A stretch of 44,607 bases of DNA from Bacteroidales bacterium (GTDB lineage Bacteria; Bacteroidota; Bacteroidia; Bacteroidales; UBA932): positions 1-44,607 of the forward strand of contig JAGAAY010000041.1 of NCBI GenBank assembly GCA_017615065.1. Reading direction: 5' to 3'. How positions within the stretch are numbered: position 1 is the stretch's first letter; each line of letters starts with the position of its first letter. Positions 25,838-33,297 of the stretch are shown piece by piece. The notes below the pieces were generated by a model. It did not search any database, was not told the origin of the DNA, and worked only from the letters and a program-made list of their open reading frames with translations. The translations under genes and the position numbers were made by a program.

Positions 25838-26673
25838 CAGTGAATGTGTTTCACCTTATAGGGCCGTCGGCAGGCCGCGTGGGCTGCTTTTTGGCAGATT
25901 GCCGCGGTTTCCGGCGTGATTGTGTCCGGGTGGTAGGAGTTGCCCACGACGCTTTGGCCGGAGATGGCTTCAAACCAGGTGCATGCGGCGGTATATCGGC
26001 CGAAGGTCTTTTCCAGATGATAGCCGTCGCGGTTGAAAACGTCGCCCATGGAGCTGGTGCGCGCATTCTGAATGGCCGTTCCCGAGGGGATAATTATGGG
26101 GAAGCCGTGGGCTTTCATTGCCTGGCGGGATGCCTGTACAATGGCTTTGTACATGCGCATCTGGTCGCTCCCGTAGCGGGGGAATTCGCGGTGGGTGGCA
26201 TCGGCCGAATATGACCAGGTCTGATGCCACATGAATTTTGCCGATGCCGGAACGCGTCTGCGAACAAACGCCACAAGGGCCCCGAGGTACGGCTCGAACG
26301 TCTCGAATTCCCCGGATACGCCGCTGGCCTGCTGAAAGCTCACGAAATCCCAGGGTTCATCGGCAAGGGCATATTCCAGCTGAGTTTCCTTGCGGTTGGT
26401 CCTGACCCCGTTCACAATCTTGCGGTAGGCATAATCGGCCTTTCCCGTGACGGTGTTCTGGAAATGCCTCTCCAGAGTGCACCCGCCGATATACATGTTG
26501 CCGATGATCACTGGAACTCCGGCTGCATCGAACAGCTCCCACAGGTACTGCTCAACGGCGTCCTGGGAAAAACTGTTACCGATGGCAAGTATTCTCAGGG
26601 TATCGGTCTGCTGCGCCCCGGCCGCTCCGGCAAGGACGAAAACAGACAGCATCAGGGTGAGTATCCGCCTCAT
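25837..26673 (-). CDS. Stand-alone SGNH-hydrolase-like DUF4886 protein
   Basis: The 278-residue secreted protein (signal peptide about 1-20, AGAAGAQ) is a single DUF4886 domain of the SGNH/GDSL hydrolase superfamily. The nucleophile block is AIGNSFSQ (Ser34), a YIGG segment follows near 61-64, then FQQ near 113-115, and the C-terminal NRDGYHLE supplies Asp216 and His219. It probably acts as a periplasmic esterase or deacetylase on a carbohydrate; the substrate is unknown. The same domain is inserted in the large lipoprotein at 16025-19513. It starts 5 nt after the outer-membrane protein gene on the same strand and is probably transcribed with it from the promoter at 27503-27534. Confidence 0.9.
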   Translation of the reverse strand: MRRILTLMLSVFVLAGAAGAQQTDTLRILAIGNSFSQDAVEQYLWELFDAAGVPVIIGNMYIGGCTLERHFQNTVTGKADYAYRKIVNGVRTNRKETQLEYALADEPWDFVSFQQASGVSGEFETFEPYLGALVAFVRRRVPASAKFMWHQTWSYSADATHREFPRYGSDQMRMYKAIVQASRQAMKAHGFPIIIPSGTAIQNARTSSMGDVFNRDGYHLEKTFGRYTAACTWFEAISGQSVVGNSYHPDTITPETAAICQKAAHAACRRPYKVKHIH

Positions 26674-26678
26674 GGGGC

Positions 26679-27476
26679 TTAGAATAACCTGTAGAAGAAG
26701 CCGAATTTAATCACGGGGAGAAGAGGGAAGCCGGATAATGCGTCGATAAGGCCGCGGTCCTGCTGGACACCTTCTTCATCCACGGTGGCTGCGCTGGTAA
26801 CCGCGTAGGGCACTTTGCTGCCGCTGCTGAAGTCGTATGTCCGGATCTTCAGGCCTCCGGTGAAGGCGATTCCGGCGTCAAAGGTGAAGCTGAAACGCTT
26901 GTCCTCCAATTTCACCGCCCTGCCGGTGCCGATTCCCACATACGGAAGGACCTTCCAGGAGAAGGCGTCGCCATATCCATAGCCTTCGGGGTCGGTTGAG
27001 AACTTGACATCACCTGTAGTCATAGTGGTTGCATAATCTTCAGGGGCCATCGATTCGCGCATATCGGCCTTCAGGGAGAGGAAATTTCCGTTGCCGGCAA
27101 ACATGCCTGCCGTAACACGGAAACCGCTGTTTTTAAAGCTGCCGATGCTTCCGGGGAAAAAGTCCACGAAGAGTTCCCCAAGGCCGCCTTTGTACGACTG
27201 GGCTTCAATGGGCATGTTGTCGAGATTTGCGGTGTGACCATTATCCATTTTGTGTGAGCCGAAACTTCCCGTGCCCGTGACGGAAGCGTTAATTGCATAT
27301 CCTGCGCGAACCTGCAGGTAAGGCATTACCGGGGCGGCCACCTGGATGCCCAAGCCGTCGACGCCCAGCGTTGCGCCTGCCGCGAAATGGTTGAACAACT
27401 GATTGTCTTCCTGTGCGTTTGCACTGACTGCGCCGGTGAGCGCAATAATCGCTGCGATGATAATAGTACGTTTCAT
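26679..27476 (-). CDS. Putative outer-membrane beta-barrel protein
   Basis: The 265-residue product has a signal peptide (about 1-20, AVSANAQ), alternating amphipathic segments rich in Gly and aromatic residues (VRAGYAINASV, FRVTAGMFAG, VLPYVGIGTGRA) and a C-terminal Phe after alternating hydrophobics (IKFGFFYRLF), the usual beta-barrel assembly signal. No named family is recognised. The start at 27476 (MKRTIIIAAIIAL) is preferred over an upstream in-frame ATG at 27533, because only the shorter form begins with a clean signal peptide and the promoter lies between the two. It is the first gene of a two-gene unit with the DUF4886 hydrolase. Confidence 0.75.
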   Translation of the reverse strand: MKRTIIIAAIIALTGAVSANAQEDNQLFNHFAAGATLGVDGLGIQVAAPVMPYLQVRAGYAINASVTGTGSFGSHKMDNGHTANLDNMPIEAQSYKGGLGELFVDFFPGSIGSFKNSGFRVTAGMFAGNGNFLSLKADMRESMAPEDYATTMTTGDVKFSTDPEGYGYGDAFSWKVLPYVGIGTGRAVKLEDKRFSFTFDAGIAFTGGLKIRTYDFSSGSKVPYAVTSAATVDEEGVQQDRGLIDALSGFPLLPVIKFGFFYRLF

Positions 27477-27502
27477 TGTTTTCCAGACTGTGGTTTGCTT
27501 CT

Positions 27503-27534
27503 CAAAGATATCGCTTTTCCCCGAATCATCCAAA
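27503..27534 (-). promoter_or_regulatory. Promoter of the outer-membrane protein/DUF4886 unit
   Basis: Read on the minus strand, TTTG (27534-27531), a 20-nt spacer, and TATCTTTG (27510-27503) match the Bacteroidetes -33/-7 consensus exactly. The predicted start of transcription lies about 20-25 nt before the ATG at 27476. Confidence 0.85.
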
Positions 27535-27537
27535 TAA

Positions 27538-27569
27538 AACAGGCACCTATGTTGCCATAAGTGCCTGTT
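27538..27569 (-). terminator. Terminator of tRNA-Val
   Basis: On the minus strand AACAGGCAC pairs with GTGCCTGTT in a 9-bp stem with a 14-nt loop, followed by TTTATT. It begins 10 nt past the tRNA 3' end and overlaps the upstream edge of the next minus-strand promoter. Confidence 0.75.
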
Positions 27570-27578
27570 CTTCAGTTG

Positions 27579-27653
27579 TGGGCGGTACTGGATTCGAACC
27601 AGTGACCCCCTGCTTGTAAGGCAGGTGCTCTAAACCAGCTGAGCTAACCGCCC
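27579..27653 (-). tRNA. tRNA-Val (anticodon TAC)
   Basis: The minus strand folds as a standard cloverleaf. The 7-bp acceptor stem pairs GGGCGGT with ACCGCCC plus discriminator A. The D arm contains AGCTCAGCTGGTTTAGAGC, the anticodon stem CCTGC/GCAGG holds loop CTTACAA with anticodon TAC (at 27616-27618), and the T arm contains GGTTCGAATCC. CCA is not encoded. It reads GUN valine codons, chiefly GUA and GUG. A consensus promoter lies upstream and a terminator downstream, so it is a single-gene unit. Confidence 0.97.
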
Positions 27654-27667
27654 GGAATTTGGGACTG

Positions 27668-27698
27668 CAAAGATAGACCGATTTTTCGAAATAGCAAA
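27668..27698 (-). promoter_or_regulatory. Promoter of tRNA-Val
   Basis: On the minus strand TTTG (27698-27695), a 19-nt spacer and TATCTTTG (27675-27668) give a perfect Bacteroidetes promoter. Transcription would begin about 10 nt before the mature tRNA 5' end. Confidence 0.87.
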
Positions 27699-27737
27699 AT
27701 AATTCTTAACTTCGCGTACTTTTAAAGACGTTTTAAT

Positions 27738-28418
27738 ATGAAAAAGTTTCTCGCACTGATTGTTTTACCCCTTTTGATCGCTTCCTGCACCATCAATTTC
27801 AAGGATGGAAAAACCGTAAAATGCACAGGCCCTGTGGAGACTCGGGCAATGGAGATTGCCGGTGATTTCCAGGCAATTGAAATCAATGGGGGATTTGATA
27901 TGAAAATGGTCTACGGCCCATGTGCGGTGGAAGTGACCGCCAACAACGACGCCTTTGATTATCTGAGTGTTTTCACCAGGAAAGACGGCACGATTGTCAT
28001 CGAAACAAAAGATCATGTCAACATTGCCGCAGAGGAATGCGTTTTTACAGTTTCTTCACCCAAGATCAACAGTATCAAGGTGAACGGTGCGGTTGACTTA
28101 GATTACACATTCACCTCTGAGTATTCCGAACCCCTCGCAATTGTTGTGAACGGCGCCGGAGATATGGAACTGAACAAGTTCGCCGGTCCCTCCATGACGG
28201 TAGAGATCAACGGTGCGGCCGACCTTGACATCAACGATATCAAGACTCAGAGCCTGAGCATTGAAATCAACGGCGCAGGCGATGTTGCAGTATCGGGAGA
28301 GTCCGATGATGCTTCATTTGAAGTGAATGGCGCCGGAAGAATCAACGCCACAGGGCTAGTTACAAAGAACAAGCCCAGGGTTTCCACCTCGGGGCTGGCA
28401 TCAGTCAAACTGAACTAA
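27738..28418 (+). CDS. DUF2807 (GIN-domain) lipoprotein
   Basis: The 226-residue lipoprotein (LLIASC, cysteine near 17) has the repeating pattern of DUF2807, a right-handed parallel beta-helix-like 'head' domain. It opens EIAGDFQAIEINGGFDMKMVYG, followed by strands such as SIKVNGAVDLDYTF, IVVNGAGDMELNKF, VEINGAADLDINDI and IEINGAGDVAVSG at about 20-residue steps. The GIN-type N-G-A turns recur regularly. Function is unknown in this family; surface or periplasmic adhesion has been suggested. It faces a degenerate promoter (TTTC, 19 nt, TAACTTCG, 27684-27714). Its stop codon overlaps the convergent MalY stop by 3-4 nt. Confidence 0.9.
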   Translation: MKKFLALIVLPLLIASCTINFKDGKTVKCTGPVETRAMEIAGDFQAIEINGGFDMKMVYGPCAVEVTANNDAFDYLSVFTRKDGTIVIETKDHVNIAAEECVFTVSSPKINSIKVNGAVDLDYTFTSEYSEPLAIVVNGAGDMELNKFAGPSMTVEINGAADLDINDIKTQSLSIEINGAGDVAVSGESDDASFEVNGAGRINATGLVTKNKPRVSTSGLASVKLN

Positions 28419-29593
28419 TAGGAGTCAATCCCGTTTTTGAGCCTCCGCAGGCCTTCCATGAGGGTTTCGCGGGGGCATGCTATATTCAGGCGCTCGAAAC
28501 CTTCTCCCTCCGGGCCGTAAATTGTGCCGGTGGACAGTGCCAGGCCGTTGCTGCGCAGATGGGCCGATAAGCGCTCGCTGAAACCTGCCTCAGGTTCATC
28601 GGCATGGCGCACTTTCCGGCAGTCCAGCCACATCAGGTATGTGCCTTCCAGCGGCGGGGCGGTGACTTGCGGGAGTTCTTTTTGCAGGAATGCCAGAACC
28701 GTTTTGTTGTTCTCATGCAGGTATGCCCGAAGCTCGTCCAGCCATTTTTCGCCCTTGTTGTACGCTGCCTTGAGAGCAGCCACGCCGAACACATTCACAT
28801 CGCAGCACTCGTTGTCGTTGATGGCGCGGTCCATCTTTTTGAGGATTTCCGGGTCTTTGGCGTATATGTTCGCGATCTGTATTCCTGCGATGTTGAATGC
28901 CTTGGTAGGGGATAGGCAGGAAACCGAGTTGCTTACGAGTTCCTGCGGCAGAGTTGCGAAGGGCGTGTAGTCGTGCCCGGGATATGTGAGCTCGCAGTGG
29001 ATTTCATCGGCAATTACAAATACGCCGTGTTTGAGGCATATTGTGCCGATGCGTTCCAGTTCGTCGCGGCTCCACACGCGCCCGGCGGGGTTATGAGGGT
29101 TGCACAGCAGCATGGCCGTGGCCCGCGGATCGGCCGCCTTGGCTTCCAGATCGGCCCAGTCGATGGTGAACCGGCCATTCTCGTATTTCAGGGGGTTGTG
29201 CAGCTCCTCGCATTTGTTGTTGCGGATGGCGGGGAAGAACGCGTTGTAGCAGGGCGTCTGCACGATTACCTTGTCGCCGGGTTTGGTCATCGCCTTGATG
29301 GCGGCGCTGTATGCGGGAATTACCCCTGTGGTTGGAACGATGTGCTCCTTGCCGATGCCCGCCCAGCCGTGCCTGCGCGCGAACCATCGGCCTATGGCCT
29401 CGTAGTAATCGTCCGGCACAAGCTCGTAGCCGAACACACCGTGGCGTAGCCGCTTCTGCAATGCCTCCAGCACCTCCGGCGCAGTTTTGAAATCCATATC
29501 CGCCACCCACATTGGCAGCACATCTGGGCCATAGAGATCGTATTTCACGCTCTCCGTCCCGTAACGGTTTACTGTTTCGTCAAAGTTGTACAT
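28415..29593 (-). CDS. MalY/PatB-type PLP-dependent C-S lyase/aminotransferase
   Basis: The 392-residue cytoplasmic enzyme is a fold-type I pyridoxal-phosphate protein of the MalY/PatB group, which splits cystathionine or cysteine conjugates to thiol, pyruvate and ammonia. The opening YNFDETVNRYGTESVKYD and PMWVADMDF are diagnostic for the group. Cofactor residues appear as CNPHNPAG (Asn165), VIADEIH (Asp196) and the lysine in SPTKAFN (Lys231). Length is standard. It shares one base with the stop of the upstream DUF3737 gene (TAATG), so the two are translated together. The physiological substrate is not evident from the context. Confidence 0.94.
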   Translation of the reverse strand: MYNFDETVNRYGTESVKYDLYGPDVLPMWVADMDFKTAPEVLEALQKRLRHGVFGYELVPDDYYEAIGRWFARRHGWAGIGKEHIVPTTGVIPAYSAAIKAMTKPGDKVIVQTPCYNAFFPAIRNNKCEELHNPLKYENGRFTIDWADLEAKAADPRATAMLLCNPHNPAGRVWSRDELERIGTICLKHGVFVIADEIHCELTYPGHDYTPFATLPQELVSNSVSCLSPTKAFNIAGIQIANIYAKDPEILKKMDRAINDNECCDVNVFGVAALKAAYNKGEKWLDELRAYLHENNKTVLAFLQKELPQVTAPPLEGTYLMWLDCRKVRHADEPEAGFSERLSAHLRSNGLALSTGTIYGPEGEGFERLNIACPRETLMEGLRRLKNGIDSY

Positions 29594-30438
29594 TATGCTC
29601 TTTGGAGAATTTCGCAGTCCGCGGGGGACTTGCAGTTGTCGTCCAGGATGATTTCGCCGATGGTATCGGCAGTGATGCGGCCGGAGGTGGGGTTCTTCAC
29701 CGAGGGGATGTGGCCGATGACATCGGCATGAACGGTGCTGTACTCGAAGGCAAGGTCGGCATCCGGAAGGAATCGGCAGTTCTCCAGGACAAGGCCTTCG
29801 CAGTAGCAGAGGGGCTGGCTGCCGCCGATTTCGCAGTTCACCAGGCGAAGGTTTTTAGAATACCACCCGAGGTACTCTCCGTCGATGCGGGAGTTGTACA
29901 CCGTCACGTTCTCGCTCTCCCAGAATGCGTCCTTCGTGTCCAGCACGGCATTGCGGATGACCACGTTGCGGGCATACTGGAACGAGTAATTGCCCTGCTG
30001 ACGGTAGTTGTCGATGTCGATATCCGCTGTGTGCATGAAGATGTAATCCGCCTTGGCGGTTTCTACATTGCGCAGCACTACGTGATCACAGTCCCAGAAG
30101 GTTTCCAGGGCGTTGGGGAGTTGCACGTTTTCCAGATACACATCGCTTATGCGGCGGAACATCTTGGGCGCCTCCACCAGGGAGTCGTACATCTTGCAGC
30201 CTTTTGAGTACCACAAAGCCGCCCGGGCCCCTTCACGGAATACGCAGTTCTTTACGGTGAACCCTTTGCACTCCCAGAACGGATACTTCCCGCGGAACTC
30301 GCACTCCACCGCCTCGATATCACTCCCTTCCTTGACTGCAGACTCCCCGGGGCCGATGGTTACGTGCTCCATCCGCAGCCCGTGCTTTGCATACAACGGC
30401 CGCTCTCCCTCAAGATACATGTCTTTGACTAATTCCAT
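29593..30438 (-). CDS. DUF3737-family beta-helix protein
   Basis: The 281-residue protein consists of short strand repeats with Cys/Asn/Trp (e.g. FTVKNCVFREGARAALWYSKGCKMYDS, VYLENVQLPNALETFWDCDHVVLRN, VTVYNSRIDGEYLGWYSKNLRLVNCEIGG), the DUF3737 pattern of a pectate-lyase-like right-handed helix. No signal peptide is seen, so it is probably cytoplasmic. Function is unknown. The start MELVKDMYLEGERPLY at 30438 is chosen: a consensus promoter ends only a few bases upstream, and the 97 extra residues of the open frame upstream look non-coding. Genes of this family are often next to MalY-like lyases (recalled), and here the two overlap by one base. Confidence 0.88.
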   Translation of the reverse strand: MELVKDMYLEGERPLYAKHGLRMEHVTIGPGESAVKEGSDIEAVECEFRGKYPFWECKGFTVKNCVFREGARAALWYSKGCKMYDSLVEAPKMFRRISDVYLENVQLPNALETFWDCDHVVLRNVETAKADYIFMHTADIDIDNYRQQGNYSFQYARNVVIRNAVLDTKDAFWESENVTVYNSRIDGEYLGWYSKNLRLVNCEIGGSQPLCYCEGLVLENCRFLPDADLAFEYSTVHADVIGHIPSVKNPTSGRITADTIGEIILDDNCKSPADCEILQRA

Positions 30439-30443
30439 AGTTC

Positions 30444-30475
30444 CAAATGTAGTGAAAAAGCGGAAGATTTGCAAA
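30444..30475 (-). promoter_or_regulatory. Promoter of the DUF3737-malY unit; nearly leaderless
   Basis: On the minus strand TTTG (30475-30472), a 20-nt spacer and TACATTTG (30451-30444) match consensus exactly. Only 5 nt separate the -7 box from the ATG at 30438, so the transcript would begin at or within about 3 nt of the start codon. Confidence 0.82.
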
Positions 30476-30571
30476 CATGCCCCCTCCCGGCCCGTTTTGG
30501 TGGTGAATTGAGCCTGAACCCCGAAACGTGCGTGAAATGCAAATTGCTGATAGTCAGCGCATTGTTGATTT

Positions 30572-30596
30572 CTAGTCCGGCTGGCAACCGGACTAG
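30572..30596. other. Perfect 9-bp inverted repeat
   Basis: CTAGTCCGG and CCGGACTAG flank a 7-nt spacer. No T-run follows on the plus strand. It could be a transcript end for an unannotated RNA or a protein-binding site; nothing more can be said from sequence. Confidence 0.6.
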
Positions 30597-30883
30597 CTTT
30601 GCGTAAGTGACTCATACACAACCATTTCCATTTCACGCGGTTTTTGTGTGCGGCCCTGTGTAGGGTTGCCCCTGCCATGGAGATGGAGTTTTGGAGAAGA
30701 TGTGATTTTATGAGGGTGACCTTCTCCAAAACCCTGTACCGGATGGCACATTCTGGAGAAGATCCCGCCCACGAAATCCCATCTTCTCCACTCCCGGCTC
30801 GCGGAGGCCGTTTTTCTGGCCAGCCCCCCGCCTATTACACTCCACACATAGCATGTGTAGAAGCGGATGTGTGGTTTTTTTGT

Positions 30884-30891
30884 TATCTTTG
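30884..30891 (+). promoter_or_regulatory. -7 box (TATCTTTG) of the msrA-fRMsr gene
   Basis: TATCTTTG matches TAnnTTTG exactly and ends 5 nt before the ATG at 30897, again predicting an almost leaderless mRNA. There is no good -33 TTTG at 19-21 nt, so the promoter may be weak or activator-dependent. Confidence 0.65.
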
Positions 30892-30896
30892 CAGGG

Positions 30897-31844
30897 ATGA
30901 AAGAGATTTATTTTGCAGGGGGGTGCTTCTGGGGTGTGGAGCACTTTTTCAAGGGAGTGGACGGTGTGGTGAGGACCACGCCGGGGTATGCGAATGGAAA
31001 GACGGAGAATCCCACCTATGAGCAGGTGTACACCGATACTACCGGTTTCGCGGAAACCGTGAAGGTGGAGTATGACCCGGCAAAAGTATCTCTGCAGCAG
31101 CTTGTGAGGCTGTTTTTTGCCATTATCGATCCGGAATCTCTGAACCGGCAGGGCAACGATGAAGGCACCAGGTACCGCACGGGAATATATTATACCGATG
31201 AGGCGGAAAAGCCGGCGATCGACGAAATATTCAGCCGCATCCCCGGCAAGGTGGTCACGGAACTGGAGCCGCTGCGCAACTTCTATCCGGCAGAGGAGTA
31301 TCATGCCGATTATCTGGACAAGAATCCGCAGGGGTATTGTCATCTGAGCCTCAAGACTTTCCGGTACCTGAGACTGTATCAGGACCTGAAACTGGTTCTG
31401 GCCGATGAGGGCGACGAAATCGCAAAGATGGCGCAGATTGCGGCGTATGTGCAGGAGCGGATGGGGTTTTTCTGGACGGGGTTCTATCGGGTAGATTTCT
31501 CGACTTCGCTCGAAATGACAATGCTGTCATCTCGACCAGGCGAAGCGCGTGGAGAGATCTTAATTCTCGGGCCGTTCCAAGGGCCGCCGGCGTGCATGCG
31601 AATCAAATTCGGCAGGGGAGTGTGCGGAACGGCGTGGAAGGAAAAACGGACATTGGCGGTTGCCGATGTGGAGGAGTTCCCCGGGCATATCGCATGCAGT
31701 GCGGAATCGCGTTCAGAGATAGTCGTGCCGGTAATCAGGAACGGGGAAGTAACAGCCGTGCTGGACATCGACAGTAAGGAAACAGGCACATTCGACCGCA
31801 CCGATGCCGCGTTCCTGGAAATGATAGTGGAGGACTGCCTGTAA
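30897..31844 (+). CDS. msrA: Fusion of MsrA and free-methionine-(R)-sulfoxide reductase (fRMsr, GAF fold)
   Basis: The 315-residue cytoplasmic enzyme appears to join two methionine-sulfoxide repair activities. Residues about 1-160 are MsrA, with catalytic Cys10 in AGGCFWGVEH, and the downstream EEYHADYL and NPQGYCHL. Residues about 165-315 match fRMsr: FWTGFYRV, LGPFQGPPAC, GRGVCGTAW, DVEEFPGHIACSAESRSEIVVP and LDIDS. The three cysteines (233, 243, 267) keep the 10- and 24-residue spacing of the E. coli fRMsr cysteines 84, 94 and 118. Between FYRVD and ILILGPFQG about 20 extra residues (200-221) are encoded by the palindromic repeat 31493-31560. The start at 30897 is used because an upstream in-frame start at 30867 lies before the -7 box. 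The CotH-like gene overlaps the stop by one base. Confidence 0.92.
   Translation: MKEIYFAGGCFWGVEHFFKGVDGVVRTTPGYANGKTENPTYEQVYTDTTGFAETVKVEYDPAKVSLQQLVRLFFAIIDPESLNRQGNDEGTRYRTGIYYTDEAEKPAIDEIFSRIPGKVVTELEPLRNFYPAEEYHADYLDKNPQGYCHLSLKTFRYLRLYQDLKLVLADEGDEIAKMAQIAAYVQERMGFFWTGFYRVDFSTSLEMTMLSSRPGEARGEILILGPFQGPPACMRIKFGRGVCGTAWKEKRTLAVADVEEFPGHIACSAESRSEIVVPVIRNGEVTAVLDIDSKETGTFDRTDAAFLEMIVEDCL
31493..31560 (+). repeat. 68-nt palindromic repeat element inserted in-frame in the fRMsr domain
   Basis: The left arm (31493-31520, 28 nt) is the exact reverse complement of 38-65. A 4-nt centre (ATGC) separates it from an imperfect right arm (31525-31560) that begins TGTCATCTCGACC and ends GGAGAGATCT. 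The element encodes about 20 residues ([20 protein letters not shown]) at a turn where E. coli fRMsr has only a few. The frame stays open and all downstream motifs are intact. Confidence 0.85.
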
Positions 31845-33235
31845 TGAAACGCCTTACCGTCATACTTGCAGCCATCATGGCATTCGCATCCTGTATCCAC
31901 GATGATATCATCTGGGAAGGGAACGGCGACAAAACACCTCCTGCTGGCAATGACGACCCGGACGAAGTGAACTGGGCAAAGGCCGTGGCCTATGCGTTTG
32001 ACGAAAGCGTAATCCCGGAAATACACCTCACAATCACGCAGGACGAGTGGGACCAGCTCCTCAAGTATTACGACAAAAACAGCAATACCCAGGAATACAT
32101 TCACTGCAATGTGAAGTATGTCAAGGGCAAGGAAACCACAACAATTACGGACGCCGGCCTAAGGCTCAAGGGCAACACGTCGCGCCGCCGTCCCCAGAAA
32201 GGCGACAAGTTCCGCCACGTGCACTTCGGCCTCAATTTCCATCATTACAACGAAGATCCCAAGCACACCCTCAAAGGCCTTCGCAAAGTGGACCTCAAGT
32301 GGTTCAAGGACGATCCGGCCTACGTGCGGGAAGTGTACTGCTATGACCTTTTCCGCCGCGAAGGCGTATGGACAGCTGTAAGAGACGTCTACTGCCGGCT
32401 TTGGCTCAAGGTGGGCGACGGCGACGAGATGTATTACGGCGTTTACGGCATGCTCGAGCACATCGACAAAAACTATCTCCGCATCCGCGAAAAAGAGTTC
32501 GGATCGCATGAGGGCAACCTCTGGAAATGCCACTGGAATTCCACGCTCAAGGATGCCAACGCCAGCATGGGGGCCGATAACAACAGCACCGATTATATCT
32601 ACGAGCTGAAGACCAACAAGGAAACCGGAGAGGCCGCGGCAAAGGGCCAGCTCCGCAATTTCATCAAGAATCTGAACAACCTCAGCGGCAGTGAGTTCGA
32701 CTCCTGGATAAGCAGCCATATGGACGTGGACCTGTTCCTGAAAACCTTGGCCGTGAACGTGGCGGTAGGCATGTGGGACGACTACTGGAACAATTCCAAT
32801 AACTACTACCTGTACTTCAACACCACAGACAAGGAGAACTACAAAGTGTGGTTCATCCCGTACGACTATGACAACACCCTCGGCACCATGAAATCCCTTG
32901 GTGTCCAGTCCGATGCCGGCCGCCAGAATCCGCTTAAGTGGGGCGACAGCAGCTATCCTCTCACGAACAAGATACTGCAGAACACAACCTGGAAGAGCAC
33001 CTACATCCAGTACCTCAAGGAAATGTGTGCCGGAAACTTCAGCGTATCGGCAAGCAAAAAGCGCATCCAGCAGTGGCAGGGCAGGATAAGCCAGTACATT
33101 TCCAACGACACCGGAGAGGATATGACGATGGAAGACCGGCCCGCCTCGTGGAGCAATCACGGAGAGTACCGGCTGCTGGAAGAGGGCTCAAACAACTTCT
33201 TCGAAGTTAAGGCAAAAGTGGTTAATTCGCTGTAA
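31844..33235 (+). CDS. CotH-kinase-like lipoprotein
   Basis: The 463-residue lipoprotein (AFASC, cysteine at 17, then IHDD, an acidic surface-export-like context) belongs to the CotH family of secreted atypical protein kinases known from spore coats and widespread in Bacteroidota. Seen are PEIHLTITQDEWDQLL, the GLRLKGNTSRR strand, LRKVDLKWFKDDPAYVREVYCYDLFRREGV, YYGVYGMLEHIDKNYL (regulatory/ATP-binding region), DLFLKTLAVNVAVGMWDDYWNNSNNYYLYF, and WFIPYDYDNTLG (metal-binding DxD-like). Family motifs seem intact. It follows the MsrA fusion with a one-base overlap (TAATG), though no functional tie between the two is evident. The substrate is unknown. Confidence 0.88.
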   Translation: MKRLTVILAAIMAFASCIHDDIIWEGNGDKTPPAGNDDPDEVNWAKAVAYAFDESVIPEIHLTITQDEWDQLLKYYDKNSNTQEYIHCNVKYVKGKETTTITDAGLRLKGNTSRRRPQKGDKFRHVHFGLNFHHYNEDPKHTLKGLRKVDLKWFKDDPAYVREVYCYDLFRREGVWTAVRDVYCRLWLKVGDGDEMYYGVYGMLEHIDKNYLRIREKEFGSHEGNLWKCHWNSTLKDANASMGADNNSTDYIYELKTNKETGEAAAKGQLRNFIKNLNNLSGSEFDSWISSHMDVDLFLKTLAVNVAVGMWDDYWNNSNNYYLYFNTTDKENYKVWFIPYDYDNTLGTMKSLGVQSDAGRQNPLKWGDSSYPLTNKILQNTTWKSTYIQYLKEMCAGNFSVSASKKRIQQWQGRISQYISNDTGEDMTMEDRPASWSNHGEYRLLEEGSNNFFEVKAKVVNSL

Positions 33236-33272
33236 AATGGTTTCGCCCTATTTCATTTCCGCGAAAAAACAC

Positions 33273-33280
33273 TATATTTG
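33273..33280 (+). promoter_or_regulatory. -7 box (TATATTTG) of the glucan PUL
   Basis: TATATTTG matches consensus and lies 17 nt before the first GH144 ATG at 33298. The -33 region near 33250-33254 reads ATTTC, a poor match. This is the only clear promoter before the six-gene cluster 33298-43912. Confidence 0.65.
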
Positions 33281-33297
33281 CTAAAAACCACAGTTTA

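Larger units (their letters stand above)
30439..30896. other. 458-nt divergent intergenic region with several hairpins
   Basis: No convincing gene is seen. The region holds the minus-strand promoter at 30444-30475 and a 9-bp perfect hairpin at 30572-30596 (CTAGTCCGG/CCGGACTAG). It also holds two successive stem-loops sharing the arm core GGAGAAG (30689-30731 and 30754-30790), a short hairpin ACACAT/ATGTGT near 30843-30857, and the msrA -7 box at 30884-30891. A small RNA or regulatory leader is possible. Confidence 0.6.

Noticed and set aside
27579-27653. tRNA-Val as an integration attachment site
   Set aside because: No duplicated 3' end of the tRNA and no integrase were seen in the window.
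30439-30729. N-terminal extension of the DUF3737 protein
   Set aside because: The extra 97 residues run over the consensus promoter and a palindrome, and their composition is unlike the rest of the protein.
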